In this document: piece by piece, positions 1 through 9,009 of the stretch | Position numbering within the stretch: position 1 is the first letter of the stretch | Layout of the letters: every line of letters begins with the position of its first letter | Origin: Pelagibacterium limicola | GTDB lineage: Bacteria > Pseudomonadota > Alphaproteobacteria > Rhizobiales > Devosiaceae | DNA: 64,000 bases | Assembly (NCBI RefSeq): GCF_015694405.1 | Contig: NZ_JADQDB010000002.1 | Coordinates: forward strand, 124,001-188,000 | Direction: 5' to 3' | Translations under genes and position numbers: made by a program | The notes under the pieces: generated by a model | Database searches by the model: none | What the model was told of the DNA's origin: nothing | What the model saw: the letters and a program-made list of their open reading frames with translations, nothing else

Positions 1-156
1 AAGGTGGAGGTGCCTTTGATCTCCACCGTGCTCAACCTATGTAGCGGAAACCAGATCAAGGCTGCGGAACTTCTCGGCCTCAATCGCAACACCTTGCGCA
101 AGAAAATCCGCGGCCACGGGATCGAGATCGTCAAGCAGTCCAGGCAACTAGGGTAG
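1..156 (+). CDS. ntrC: NtrC, C-terminal fragment (cut by window edge)
   Basis: Only the last 51 codons are in the window, in frame from base 1 to a TAG stop. They encode a Fis-type helix-turn-helix: [20 protein letters not shown] is the recognition pattern of nitrogen regulatory response regulators. NtrC is the sigma54-dependent activator phosphorylated by NtrB under nitrogen limitation. The identification rests on this motif plus its place directly upstream of ntrY-ntrX, the usual alphaproteobacterial order. The receiver and AAA+ domains lie outside the window. Another Fis-type regulator cannot be excluded from so short a tail, but the synteny makes NtrC much the likeliest. Confidence 0.85.
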   Translation, partial: KVEVPLISTVLNLCSGNQIKAAELLGLNRNTLRKKIRGHGIEIVKQSRQLG

Positions 157-190
157 GCGGCTGGATGCCGGCTGCCTGCTCAGTCTTTGG

Positions 191-223
191 CTTTTGAAAC
201 GCTCTTGGTGAGCGTTTCAAAAG
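191..223 (+). repeat. Perfect 13-bp inverted repeat (hairpin) between ntrC and ntrY
   Basis: CTTTTGAAACGCT (191-203) is followed by a 7-base loop and its exact reverse complement (211-223). It starts 34 bases after the ntrC stop and 180 bases before ntrY. No T-run follows (GCGGGG instead), so it is not a classical intrinsic terminator. It could attenuate readthrough, protect the 3' end of the ntrBC message, or be a protein-binding palindrome. Confidence 0.6.
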
Positions 224-403
224 GCGGGGCCAAGCGCCACTGTCACATTTTGGCAACAATTGTCTTGAACCAAGGCCCGAGTTGGGTCAGATTCCCGATT
301 GCCCTGTGCCGGACGCTGGCAATGCCGCTGTCGCGCCATGATATGCGGTTGCATCCGGTAGAACGAAAAGCGCGGTCTCAAGGGAGCTCGTCTGGCTTAA
401 CCA

Positions 404-2713
404 ATGACAGATTCGCCGCCCACCGCTACCATGACGCGTCCGCCATCCCAGCGGCCGCTGTTCCAAGATAACCGGCTGATCCGCACCATCGGCTTTGTCG
501 TGGTGTTCATATCGGTCGTGGTGGCTTCCGGATCGTTCCTGATCATGAGCGGGGCCACTCAGATCGATCCGAGCCCCGATGTCTGGACGTGGATATGGAT
601 TGCGAACGCCGTCCTGATCCTTCTTGTGATCGCGTTGGTGCTTACCGAAGTTGCGATGCTGGTGCAGGCGCGGCTCCGCAAGCAGGTCGGCGCCCGGCTG
701 CAAATGCGCATCGTGGGGCTCATCGCGGCGGTTGCTGCCGCACCTGCCTTTATCGTCGCGGTTGTCGCTACCATCGCGCTCAATCAGGGACTCGACCAGT
801 GGTTCTCCGAGCGAACGCGCTCGATGGTGGAAAGCTCGCGGTTGGTCGCCCGCTCCTATATGCTCGAACACGCGCAGGTGCTGCGCGGTGACATCATCTG
901 GATTGCCGAAGAACTCGAGGCTGCTCGCGACACCTACATGACGGATCCCGGGCGCTTCCAGCGCGTGCTGACAGCGCTCGCCACGACGCGCTCGTTGCCG
1001 CTGACCTCGCTGGTCAATTCCACGGGCGAGACTGTTCTTCGCGCGCAGATCAATGTTCAGGGAGCCTTGCCACGCATTCCAGAAGGCGTGCTCGCCTCGA
1101 CGATCGAAGGAACGCCGACGCAGATTTCACCTGGAGCCACCAACCTCGTTGGCGCGGTCGTCAAGCTGCGCGGCTATACCGATCTCTACCTGTTCGTCGC
1201 GCGGCCCGTCGATCCCGAGGTGCTCGAATACGTGCGCCTGACGGACGAGAACATCACCGAGTACCGGCTCTACGATTCCAACAGGCTGGTGTTCCAGATC
1301 ACCTTTACCCTCATGTATGTGGGGGTTGCTTTCGTCTTTCTGCTAGCCGCGCTATGGCTCGGCATCGCACTGGCCAATGGCCTCGTCGATCCGATTCGGA
1401 ATCTGATGATCGCCTCCAATCGGGTATCGAGCGGTGATCTCGACGTTCAGTTGCCCGTTCCCGGCCGCCGGGGCGATCTGCACGACCTGGCCGTGCGGTT
1501 CAACAAGATGACTCAACAGTTGCGCTCGCAACGCGCCGCCCTTGTCGCCGCCAGCCGAACCAACGAGCAGCGCCGACAATTCACGGAGGCTGTAGTGGAA
1601 GGCGTGTCGGCGGGCATTATTGGTCTGGATGCCTTTGGCCGTATAACGCTGGTCAATTCGCGCGCCTGCGCAGCACTGGGGCAGGACGAACTCGATCTCA
1701 TGGATCGCGAACTCGCCGAAGTCGTTCCCGCGCTCGCTCCGGTCATGGAGCGCGCGCAATCAGCCCGGCGGGGCAGGGTGCAGGACCAAATCCAGCTTTC
1801 GACCGGCTTCGACCGTCGCACCTACCAGGTGCGGCTGACACGCGAAGGAACGATGACGGAATCCAAGGGCTTCGTGATCACCCTCGACGACATTACCGAA
1901 CTGGTTGCCGCGCAGCGCAACAGCGCGTGGGCAGACGTCGCCCGCCGTATCGCCCACGAAATCAAAAATCCGCTAACCCCGATCCAGCTTTCCGCCGAGC
2001 GCCTGCGCCGCCGCTATGCCAATAAACTGGTCGATGATTTCGACGTGTTCGACAAATGCATTTCTACCATCGTCCGACAGGTCGGCGACATCGGACGCAT
2101 GGTCGACGAGTTCTCCTCTTTCGCCCGGATGCCGACGGCCGCAATCGCCCGCGCAGACCTTTCGGATACCATTCGGCAGGCAGTATTCCTTGAAAGCGTT
2201 CGGCTACCTGAAGTGGCAATACGCGCTGAACTGCCCGACAAACCACTGCAAGCAGCTTTCGACACGCGGCTCATCTCTCAAGCGCTGACCAATCTGATTA
2301 AAAATTCCGTGGAATCTATTGAATCTATTGGTGTTAGCGAAATTGATGAGCCCGAGGTGATCGTATCCGCCGAGCAGATCGGCGATGAAATCGTGGTCAC
2401 GGTCAGCGACAACGGCAAAGGGTGGCCGGACGAAAACCGCCACCAGCTTCTCGAGCCATATATGACGACTCGGGAAAAAGGCACCGGTCTTGGCCTTGCA
2501 ATTGTCGCAAAAATCATCGAGCAGCATGGCGGCAGGATCGATCTGCGCGACGCAAAAGCCGACCGCAATGGCCGCGTCGGTGCCTGCTTTGCGTTCACAC
2601 TTCCGTTGCACGAAGGTGCGACAGCGCCCCGAGAAACCGGAGCCGATACAACCCGGCCCGGCAGTCCCGATCAAGAGGAGGCATCGCGCGTTTCAGCGAT
2701 GGCAATCAAATAG
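404..2713 (+). CDS. ntrY: Sensor histidine kinase NtrY
   Basis: A 769-residue membrane histidine kinase that partners NtrX in nitrogen, redox and envelope signalling. The N-terminus (about residues 25-130) carries hydrophobic segments and another lies near residue 300, flanking a periplasmic region. A HAMP linker follows (about 325-380), then a PAS domain (about 395-500) and HisKA with the H-box AHEIKNPLTPIQ (His518). The C-terminal HATPase domain has an N-box (LIKNSVESIE), a G1 box (DNGKGWP) and a GTGLGLAI lid. The TAG stop abuts the ATG of ntrX, so the pair is translationally coupled. The shine-dalgarno for the ATG at 404 is weak, and an internal ATG at 431 is an alternative start. Length is normal for NtrY. 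Confidence 0.95.
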   Translation: MTDSPPTATMTRPPSQRPLFQDNRLIRTIGFVVVFISVVVASGSFLIMSGATQIDPSPDVWTWIWIANAVLILLVIALVLTEVAMLVQARLRKQVGARLQMRIVGLIAAVAAAPAFIVAVVATIALNQGLDQWFSERTRSMVESSRLVARSYMLEHAQVLRGDIIWIAEELEAARDTYMTDPGRFQRVLTALATTRSLPLTSLVNSTGETVLRAQINVQGALPRIPEGVLASTIEGTPTQISPGATNLVGAVVKLRGYTDLYLFVARPVDPEVLEYVRLTDENITEYRLYDSNRLVFQITFTLMYVGVAFVFLLAALWLGIALANGLVDPIRNLMIASNRVSSGDLDVQLPVPGRRGDLHDLAVRFNKMTQQLRSQRAALVAASRTNEQRRQFTEAVVEGVSAGIIGLDAFGRITLVNSRACAALGQDELDLMDRELAEVVPALAPVMERAQSARRGRVQDQIQLSTGFDRRTYQVRLTREGTMTESKGFVITLDDITELVAAQRNSAWADVARRIAHEIKNPLTPIQLSAERLRRRYANKLVDDFDVFDKCISTIVRQVGDIGRMVDEFSSFARMPTAAIARADLSDTIRQAVFLESVRLPEVAIRAELPDKPLQAAFDTRLISQALTNLIKNSVESIESIGVSEIDEPEVIVSAEQIGDEIVVTVSDNGKGWPDENRHQLLEPYMTTREKGTGLGLAIVAKIIEQHGGRIDLRDAKADRNGRVGACFAFTLPLHEGATAPRETGADTTRPGSPDQEEASRVSAMAIK

Positions 2714-4093
2714 ATGGCCCGTGACATACTGATCGTCGATGACGAGGAGGATATCCGCGACCTTATTGCCGGTATTCTGGAAGACGAAGGCTACGAACCC
2801 CGCCAGGCGAGCGACGCGGATTCCGCGCTCGATGAAATAGCCAAGCGCCGGCCGAACCTGGTGTTCCTAGATATCTGGATGCAGGGCTCGAGGCTTGACG
2901 GGCTGCAATTGCTCGATCTTTTGCAGGCTGACCATCCCGACCTTCCGGTGGTGATGATCTCGGGCCACGGCAACGTGGAGACCGCAGTATCGGCCATCCG
3001 GCGCGGCGCCTACGACTATATCGAAAAACCCTTCAAGATCGACCGGCTTCTGCTCATCACCCAGCGGGCCATCGAAGCTAGCAAGCTGCGTACCGAGGTG
3101 GCAGATCTCAAGGAGAAGACTGGCGGCGACGATTCCGAGATTGCCGGCGTTTCTTCCGCTATAGCGCAGGTGCGCTCGCTGATCGACAAATCGGCCGGCA
3201 CCCGTTCGCGCGTCTTCATTTCCGGTGGGGCAGGGACCGGCAAAGGGCTCTGCGCAAGGCTCCTGCATCTCAAAAGTCCGCGCGCCAACGGCCCCTTCAT
3301 CGAAATAAACGCGTCGCTCTATGCTCCCGAAGAAATCCCTGTTGTGCTCTTCGGGCGCGAAAGCCGCGACAATTCGAGCCTGCGCACGGAGGTTGGCGCC
3401 CTTGAGCGCGCACATGGCGGCACCTTGTACCTTTCCGAAGTCACCCAGCTTCCCGCCGATGCGCAAACGGCACTGCTGCGTACGCTGGTTGAGAACAAGT
3501 TCACCCGCGTCGGAGGGGCGGGGCCGGTACCGATCGATGTGCGGATTATTTCGTCCAGCTCTCAGAACGTCGCCGGGATGGTCGAGGAAGGGCAGTTCCG
3601 GTCGGACCTCTTTCACCGTCTTTCCGTCGTGCCGCTGCAGCTTTCTCCCTTGCGCGAGCGACGCGAGGATATCCCCGCGCTGATCAAGGTGTTCGTCACC
3701 CAGCTCTCCCGGATGCACAACCTGCCTCGATTCCATTTGGGTGACGATGCGGTTGCTGTCCTCCAGGGCCAGGATTGGCCCGGCAACGCGCGGCAGCTGC
3801 GCAATGCCATCGAGCGACTATTGATCCTCGTGCGCGATCTGCGCCCGGAAAACGGGATCATCACTGCTGCTATGCTGCCCCCCGACATATCCGAAGTGCT
3901 TCCCACGATAGGGGACACGGACTCTTCGGCGCATCTGATGAGCCTGCCGCTGCGCGAAGCGCGGGAGGTGTTCGAGCGCCAATATCTCATTGCCCAGATC
4001 GAGCGGTTCGGCGGAAACATTTCAAAGACCGCTGAGTTCGTCGGGATGGAACGCAGCGCCTTGCACCGCAAGATCAAATCGTTGGGGCTATAG
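2714..4093 (+). CDS. ntrX: Response regulator NtrX with degenerate AAA+ domain
   Basis: A 459-residue NtrC-family regulator. The receiver domain (1-120) has the acidic pocket (DDEED), the phospho-acceptor in VFLDIWM and the Lys in IEKPFK. The AAA+ domain (about 140-370) has an intact Walker A (GGAGTGKGL, about 171-179). The Walker B strand, however, reads GTLYLSEV, with Ser241 where Asp is expected. The GAFTGA sigma54-contact loop is absent, replaced by a short stretch after VLFGRES. The C-terminus is a Fis-type HTH (NISKTAEFVGMERSALHRK). Alphaproteobacterial NtrX proteins are known to lack GAFTGA and to act without sigma54. The Walker B change suggests that ATP hydrolysis is also compromised. 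It starts on the base after the ntrY stop. Confidence 0.95.
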   Translation: MARDILIVDDEEDIRDLIAGILEDEGYEPRQASDADSALDEIAKRRPNLVFLDIWMQGSRLDGLQLLDLLQADHPDLPVVMISGHGNVETAVSAIRRGAYDYIEKPFKIDRLLLITQRAIEASKLRTEVADLKEKTGGDDSEIAGVSSAIAQVRSLIDKSAGTRSRVFISGGAGTGKGLCARLLHLKSPRANGPFIEINASLYAPEEIPVVLFGRESRDNSSLRTEVGALERAHGGTLYLSEVTQLPADAQTALLRTLVENKFTRVGGAGPVPIDVRIISSSSQNVAGMVEEGQFRSDLFHRLSVVPLQLSPLRERREDIPALIKVFVTQLSRMHNLPRFHLGDDAVAVLQGQDWPGNARQLRNAIERLLILVRDLRPENGIITAAMLPPDISEVLPTIGDTDSSAHLMSLPLREAREVFERQYLIAQIERFGGNISKTAEFVGMERSALHRKIKSLGL

Positions 4094-4243
4094 GCAGGGC
4101 CCCATAGATATGTAATAGTCATCCATGCTGACACGCAATCGCGACTACGGGCAGGGCGGATCCCAAGCATATCGACTTGACGATCCGGGTTAAGTCTGGC
4201 GGCGGCGCTGTTGCTCTGTCCGACGCATAAAAGAGGCCGAGAA

Positions 4244-4486
4244 ATGCCCAGTGAAAAGGTGCAAAACCTGCAGGATTCCTTTCTCAATCACGTCCGCAAG
4301 CAAAAGGTGCCGGTGACGATTTTTCTCGTCAACGGCGTCAAGTTGCAGGGCGTAATCACCTGGTTTGATAACTTCTGTTTGTTGCTGCGCCGCGATGCGC
4401 AGTCCCAACTTGTTTATAAACATGCCATTTCAACGATTATGCCGGGCGCGCCGATCCAGCTCTTCGATCCTGAGAACAGCGATTGA
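4244..4486 (+). CDS. hfq: RNA chaperone Hfq
   Basis: An 80-residue Sm-like protein forming a hexamer that pairs small RNAs with mRNAs. The Sm1 region ([11 protein letters not shown] through [10 protein letters not shown]) and the Sm2 signature YKHAISTI are intact. It lacks the long acidic tail of enterobacterial Hfq, as is usual in alphaproteobacteria. I place the start at the ATG at 4244 ([10 protein letters not shown]), preceded by GAGG; an upstream in-frame TTG at 4211 would add non-conserved residues. Its TGA overlaps the putative TTG start of hflX, giving tight coupling. The 150 bases between ntrX and hfq probably hold its own promoter, but I could not pick one confidently. Confidence 0.97.
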   Translation: MPSEKVQNLQDSFLNHVRKQKVPVTIFLVNGVKLQGVITWFDNFCLLLRRDAQSQLVYKHAISTIMPGAPIQLFDPENSD

Positions 4487-5832
4487 TCGACAATAAAGAC
4501 CGCGAAACTGACGGGTTTGTGGATCACCGCAAGCTCCGGACGCGAACAATGGCCGTTACCCCAGACGTGCGTGGGGTGCGATACGCCCGCACGTCTGACG
4601 CGAGGCATGCTGAGTTTGTCGGCCTGGCGGCAGCGATTGATCTCGACATCGTGCACGACGAGATTCTGCCGGTGCGCGAAATCAAGCCTGCGACTTATCT
4701 CGGCGGCGGGCAGGTCGAGAACCTCAAGATGCGGGCCGAAGCCGACAAGATCGAGCTTTTGCTGGTCGATGTGGCACTATCCCCCATTCAGCAGCGCAAT
4801 CTCGAGCGCGAAATCGGGGTCAAAGTTCTCGATCGCACGGCGTTGATACTCGAAATCTTCGGTGAGCGCGCTGCAACGCGCGAGGGCGTATTGCAGGTCG
4901 AATTGGCCCATCTCAATTATCAGAGGGGGCGGCTTGTCCGCTCCTGGACTCACCTCGAACGCCAACGCGGCGGCGGGGGGTTTTTAGGCGGTCCAGGCGA
5001 AACGCAGATTGAGTCCGACCGGCGTCAGATTCAGGACCGCATTCTGGTGCTGGAGCGCCGGCTGGAAAAGGTCCGCCGTACGCGCCAGCTCCAGCGCGGA
5101 CCCCGCTCGGCGGTCCCATTCCCAGTCGTGGCGCTGGTGGGCTATACCAATGCGGGGAAATCTAGCCTTTTCAATGCCTTGACAGGGGCGGATGTCATGA
5201 CCGAGAACCTGTTGTTTGCAACGCTCGATACCACTGTGCGCAAAACGGTATTGCCGCACGGTCGCGAAATCATGCTTTCGGACACGGTTGGTTTTATCTC
5301 CGACCTGCCGACCGATCTGGTCGCGGCTTTCCGGGGCACGCTGGAAGAGGTGACGGATGCGCAGGTCATCCTGCACGTGCGCGACGTATCGAGCCCCGAT
5401 CATCAGGCTCAGGCAGCCGACGTCCTTGCCGTTCTCGCTGATCTGGGGGTGACCGGAGAGACAAAGCCGATCATCGAAGTTTGGAACAAGATCGACGCGA
5501 TTGCCGACAGCGACGAGAGCAGGGGGCTTGCCGCCGTCCAGCCGGCCGGCAAGGTTGCGGCGACGGTCCCTGTGTCTGCAATGACGGGAGAGGGTATTCC
5601 AGCACTGCGCGATGCTATCGAAAAAAATCTGGCGCAAGACGCGCGTCGGTTCGCCGTTTTGGTGCCGCACAGCGAAAGCGCCGATACCGGTTGGCTCTAT
5701 GCCAATACCGAAGTGCTTGAACGCGGTGAGCCGGATGAACAGGCCACGCGCTACACCGTTCGTGTCCGGCCGCGCATCAGGGCCGAGTTCCTGTCCCGGT
5801 TTGCTGGGCGGGTGGAAGGGCTAGACGGCTGA
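4483..5832 (+). CDS. hflX: Ribosome-associated GTPase HflX
   Basis: A 449-residue GTPase that splits or rescues stalled 70S ribosomes under stress. It has the N-terminal HflX domain including GGGQVENLK, then a Gly-rich linker ([19 protein letters not shown]) and a coiled region. The G domain follows, with Walker [10 protein letters not shown] (about 221-229), G3 [10 protein letters not shown] and G4 NKID. The TTG at 4483 overlaps the hfq stop; the first ATG is at 4549 and would give a 427-residue protein that is also plausible. hfq-hflX is a conserved pair across proteobacteria. The 3' end overlaps the convergent mazG by 12 bases. Confidence 0.95.
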   Translation: MIDNKDRETDGFVDHRKLRTRTMAVTPDVRGVRYARTSDARHAEFVGLAAAIDLDIVHDEILPVREIKPATYLGGGQVENLKMRAEADKIELLLVDVALSPIQQRNLEREIGVKVLDRTALILEIFGERAATREGVLQVELAHLNYQRGRLVRSWTHLERQRGGGGFLGGPGETQIESDRRQIQDRILVLERRLEKVRRTRQLQRGPRSAVPFPVVALVGYTNAGKSSLFNALTGADVMTENLLFATLDTTVRKTVLPHGREIMLSDTVGFISDLPTDLVAAFRGTLEEVTDAQVILHVRDVSSPDHQAQAADVLAVLADLGVTGETKPIIEVWNKIDAIADSDESRGLAAVQPAGKVAATVPVSAMTGEGIPALRDAIEKNLAQDARRFAVLVPHSESADTGWLYANTEVLERGEPDEQATRYTVRVRPRIRAEFLSRFAGRVEGLDG

Positions 5833-6648
5833 TTTGTCGGCTGCGCGGACTTCGTTCCAGTAGCCGTCCAATCTATCGAGCCCGGCTTCTCCGATGTCGA
5901 TACCGTCCTCGCGGCACCGCGCCTCGACATGCCCGAACCGACGCACGAATTTGGCATTGGCATCGCGCAAAGCCGCTTCCGGGTCGACGCCCGCGTGACG
6001 CGCGAGATTGGCAACAGCAAAAAGGAGATCGCCGATTTCCTCGGCCTGCCGTTCTGGAGACCCAGTTCCGATGGCTTCCTGCACTTCGTCCAGTTCTTCA
6101 AGGATCTTCGCGACGACCGATTGCGTGTCGGGCCAGTCGAACCCGACGCGCGCCGCACGCTTGGTGAGCTTTCCCGCACGGGCCAGGGCGGGAAGGCCGG
6201 CGGGCACATCGTCCAGCAGAGATGGAGGCTTTTCCCCGCCGCGCCGCACGGCTTTCATTGCGCGTTCGGCGGCCTTGATATTCTCCCAGCGTCTTTCGGT
6301 GGTCACGGCATTGCCCGGATCGTCATCTCCGAAGACGTGCGGGTGTCGGCGAATGAGCTTTTCGGTGACCGAATGAATCACGTCGCCAATGTCGAACAGC
6401 CCGGCCTCGGAGGCCATTTGTGCATGATAGACCGGCTGTAGGATCAGATCGCCCAGCTCGTCGCGCAGATCCTCGTAATCCTCGCGCTCGATCGCATCGG
6501 CAACCTCATAGGCTTCCTCGATCGTATAGTGCCGGATCGAGCGAAAATCCTGCTCGATATCCCACGGACACCCATTCACCGGATCGCGCAAGCGCGCCAT
6601 GATTTCAAGAAGCGTTGAGAGATCGCGCGAGGGCTGCATACGGGACAC
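5821..6648 (-). CDS. mazG: Nucleoside triphosphate pyrophosphohydrolase MazG
   Basis: A 275-residue all-alpha NTP pyrophosphatase that hydrolyses (d)NTPs to monophosphates, a housecleaning role. It has two tandem MazG domains. The first (about 20-115) carries CPWDIEQDF and the metal-binding EEAYEVADAIE and ELGDLILQ helices. The second (about 150-260) has ILEELDEVQEAI and EEIGDLLFAVANLAR. Both keep the acidic metal ligands, as in E. coli MazG. It starts at the ATG in MSRMQPSRDL, with MQPSRDL nine bases downstream as an alternative. It converges on hflX with a 12-base overlap and lies 23 bases downstream of the kinase-like gene, so the two may be co-transcribed. Confidence 0.94.
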   Translation of the reverse strand: MSRMQPSRDLSTLLEIMARLRDPVNGCPWDIEQDFRSIRHYTIEEAYEVADAIEREDYEDLRDELGDLILQPVYHAQMASEAGLFDIGDVIHSVTEKLIRRHPHVFGDDDPGNAVTTERRWENIKAAERAMKAVRRGGEKPPSLLDDVPAGLPALARAGKLTKRAARVGFDWPDTQSVVAKILEELDEVQEAIGTGSPERQAEEIGDLLFAVANLARHAGVDPEAALRDANAKFVRRFGHVEARCREDGIDIGEAGLDRLDGYWNEVRAADKSAV

Positions 6649-6671
6649 CGGGAGATTCGTTTATCGGGGGA

Positions 6672-7319
6672 TCATAACGCGCTGGAGCCGATAATGAAGG
6701 GCGCAGCCAGATCGGAATTGTCGACGACGAGTGAGGCCCGTTCACGTGGCTCGCACGTCGCCAGATAGAGTTTTTGGCCTTCCAGATAACGGCGGTTGTC
6801 TGCTGCCTCGGGATCGGGGTCCGAGCCGTCCCGTGCCGCCATCCGCTGGTAGGAGATTTCGAATGGAACCGCGAGAAACAGGCTGTAGTCCCACAATTGG
6901 GCGAGTTCGTCGCGATGAAGGAATATGCCGTCCAGGATTAACACGGCATTGGCGCCGATGTCGGACACGGTAACAGGTTCGGCGCTGTCAGTGCGGTGAT
7001 CGAAGCGCGCAATATCGACACTAGGCGCGCCACGTCGAAACGGATCGATCAGATGACGGCGCAGGCTTTCGTAATTGTATGAATCGAGAAAAAAGCCCAG
7101 CGGGTCGGATTTGCCTCTGGCGTAGCGAACCGCGCGCGGATTGTGAAATCCATCGACGCTCGCACGAACAGTTTCCCGGCCAGCCAACTGCAGCGCAGTC
7201 GCAAGCTCATCGGCCAGCATTGTCTTGCCCGACCCATCGACACCGTCGACCGCAACAACGGCGCGGGAAGGGAGAGCCAAAACCACTTGCGCAATCCGGA
7301 GCAAAAGCGCTTCACGCAT
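6672..7319 (-). CDS. Uridine kinase-like P-loop NTPase
   Basis: A protein of about 215 residues resembling the uridine kinase/phosphoribulokinase fold. Visible are a Walker A AVDGVDGSGKTMLADEL near the N-terminus, a switch-like segment VRASVDGFHNPRAVR that matches the substrate-binding region of these kinases, and LILDGIFLHR in place of Walker B. The substrate cannot be read from the sequence. I chose the ATG at 7319 because AAAGGGG sits just upstream; TTG/ATG codons at 7337/7334 are in frame but lack a better site. An A/T-rich promoter with a 16-bp palindrome lies immediately upstream. It precedes mazG on the same strand, which fits a nucleotide-metabolism pairing, but this is inference. Confidence 0.75.
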   Translation of the reverse strand: MREALLLRIAQVVLALPSRAVVAVDGVDGSGKTMLADELATALQLAGRETVRASVDGFHNPRAVRYARGKSDPLGFFLDSYNYESLRRHLIDPFRRGAPSVDIARFDHRTDSAEPVTVSDIGANAVLILDGIFLHRDELAQLWDYSLFLAVPFEISYQRMAARDGSDPDPEAADNRRYLEGQKLYLATCEPRERASLVVDNSDLAAPFIIGSSAL

Positions 7320-7348
7320 GCCACCCCTTTCCATCAATCCATTTTTCG

Positions 7349-7383
7349 CATAATATATATTATGGAACTTTTTGATGTATCAA
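7349..7383 (-). promoter_or_regulatory. Candidate promoter with 16-bp palindrome upstream of the kinase-like gene
   Basis: On the minus strand TTGATA (7383-7378) is followed after 18 bases by TATATA (7359-7354), about 35 bases before the chosen start at 7319. The -10 sits inside a perfect palindrome CATAATATATATTATG (7349-7364). The A/T-richness stands out from the GC-rich surroundings. No transcription factor can be assigned. Confidence 0.45.
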
Positions 7384-7402
7384 ATTGCCGGTTTTCCGGC
7401 GT

Positions 7403-8230
7403 TTATTGGCCCGCTATCGTCAGTTCCATCCCATCGAACGCCGGTTCCACATGCTCCGGCGTTTCGCCATTGAGCACGTCATAATCGAGATCGACATGGA
7501 GGTTTGTCAGTACGGCGCGCTTTGGTGCGTGGCGTGCGATCTGGGCCAGAGCCTGTTCGAGGCTCAGATGGCTTGGGTGCGGTATGTAGCGCAATGCATC
7601 TAGGATCCAGACATCCAGATCGCGCACGGCCCAGAACGAGCTTTCGGGTATTGCGGACAAATCGCAGGAATATGCGAAATTGCCGATACGGAAGCCCAAT
7701 GAAATGATGTTGCCGTGGATCTGCTCGAAGGCCGTGACGTCGATCGTGCCGCCAGCGCCAGAGATGGTTACGCGCTCGCCGGCAGCGATCGAATTGGCAT
7801 TGAGGATCGGCGGATACGGGCTGTTCTCAGGCGCCGAAAAGCAATAGCCGAAAGCTTCCCGCAGCCGTATCTCGGTTGAGATGTTCATGTAGACGTCGAC
7901 CCGGCGCTTGGAGTTGAGTGCCAGAACGCGGAGATCGTCGATACCATGCGTATGGTCGGCGTGATCGTGCGTATAGAAAACGCCGTCAATTTCAGAGACT
8001 TCGGCAGCCAGAAGCTGCTCGCGCAGATCGCACCCGGTGTCGATCAATATCTGCGTCTTGCCCGGCATGTCGTCACGCGTGCCGGTGAGGAGCAAGGAAC
8101 AGCGGCTACGGCGGTTCTTGGGGTTTTTTGGATCGCAAGCGCCCCAATTGTTGCCGACACGCGGCACGCCACCCGAGGAGCCGCAACCCAGAACGCGCGC
8201 AACGATACGGGTCGACGGCGCTGTTTCCAT
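7403..8230 (-). CDS. MBL-fold metal-dependent hydrolase (PhnP-like)
   Basis: A 275-residue metallo-beta-lactamase-fold protein. The N-terminus has the LGCGSSGGVPR strand-loop typical of PhnP/RNase Z-like hydrolases. The metal-binding motif is FYTHDHADHTHGID (HxHxDH), with further ligands in SLGFRIGNFAYSCD and near NLHVDLDYD. PhnP members are cyclic phosphodiesterases; the substrate here is unknown. Its ATG overlaps the tatD stop in a TGATG arrangement, and it is the last gene of the metG-tatD run. The metG-tatD-MBL order is common in Rhizobiales, which supports a housekeeping rather than phosphonate role. Confidence 0.88.
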   Translation of the reverse strand: METAPSTRIVARVLGCGSSGGVPRVGNNWGACDPKNPKNRRSRCSLLLTGTRDDMPGKTQILIDTGCDLREQLLAAEVSEIDGVFYTHDHADHTHGIDDLRVLALNSKRRVDVYMNISTEIRLREAFGYCFSAPENSPYPPILNANSIAAGERVTISGAGGTIDVTAFEQIHGNIISLGFRIGNFAYSCDLSAIPESSFWAVRDLDVWILDALRYIPHPSHLSLEQALAQIARHAPKRAVLTNLHVDLDYDVLNGETPEHVEPAFDGMELTIAGQ

Positions 8231-9009
8231 CAGACGATCCTGGCTTTGGAAAAGAGCGTCAGGAAATTCGCCGTCGTTTCTTCGGCGACCTGATCGAGCG
8301 AAATCCCGCGCAGCTCGGCGACTTTCTCGGCCGTGCGCCGCACAAAGCCCGGTTCATTGCTCTTGCCCCGATACGGCACCGGCGCGAGGTATGGCGCATC
8401 GGTTTCAACCAGATAACGATCTGGCGGCACGTCGCGCGCCACGTCCTGAATTTCTGTGGCATTCCTGAATGTCACGATTCCGGAGAACGAGATGTAGCCA
8501 CCCATTTCCAGTCCGCGCCGCGCCAATTCCTTGCCTGACGTAAAGCAATGCAGAACAAAGGGAAAAGCCCCCTTCCCTGTCTCGTCCTCAAGGATGGCAA
8601 TCATGTCGTCATCGGCGGCGCGCGCATGGATCACCAAGGGCAACCCGGTGATGCGGGCGGCGGCAATGTGATTGCGGAACCCTTCTGCCTGGGCCTCGCG
8701 CGGCGAGGAGTCATAGTAGTAGTCGAGCCCAGCCTCGCCGACGGCAATACATTTTTCAAATTCGGATAAACGCACGATTTCATCGGTAGTTATATCGAGT
8801 TCTTCATCTGCGTTATGCGGATGAGTGCCGATTGAACACCAGACATTGCCATGCGCCGCTGCGATGGCCTTGATGGTCTCGAACTTGCGAATACGGGTCG
8901 AAATGGTGACGCAACCCGCAACGCCGTTGGCCCGCGCGCGCTCCAAGACGCCGTCGAGATCGCTCGACAGGGCGTCGAAATCGAGATGGCAATGGCTGTC
9001 GATCAGCAT
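8230..9009 (-). CDS. tatD: TatD-family metal-dependent DNase
   Basis: A 259-residue TIM-barrel hydrolase of the TatD family (3'-5' DNase acting in DNA repair or quality control). Metal ligands appear in order: [11 protein letters not shown] at the N-terminus (HxH), AVGEAGLDYYYD (Glu), LPLVIHARAAD (His), FVLHCFTSGK (His) and LVETDAPYLAP (Asp). Length is normal. It overlaps metG by one base upstream and the MBL-fold gene by one base downstream, so all three are translationally coupled in one operon. Confidence 0.94.
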   Translation of the reverse strand: MLIDSHCHLDFDALSSDLDGVLERARANGVAGCVTISTRIRKFETIKAIAAAHGNVWCSIGTHPHNADEELDITTDEIVRLSEFEKCIAVGEAGLDYYYDSSPREAQAEGFRNHIAAARITGLPLVIHARAADDDMIAILEDETGKGAFPFVLHCFTSGKELARRGLEMGGYISFSGIVTFRNATEIQDVARDVPPDRYLVETDAPYLAPVPYRGKSNEPGFVRRTAEKVAELRGISLDQVAEETTANFLTLFSKARIV

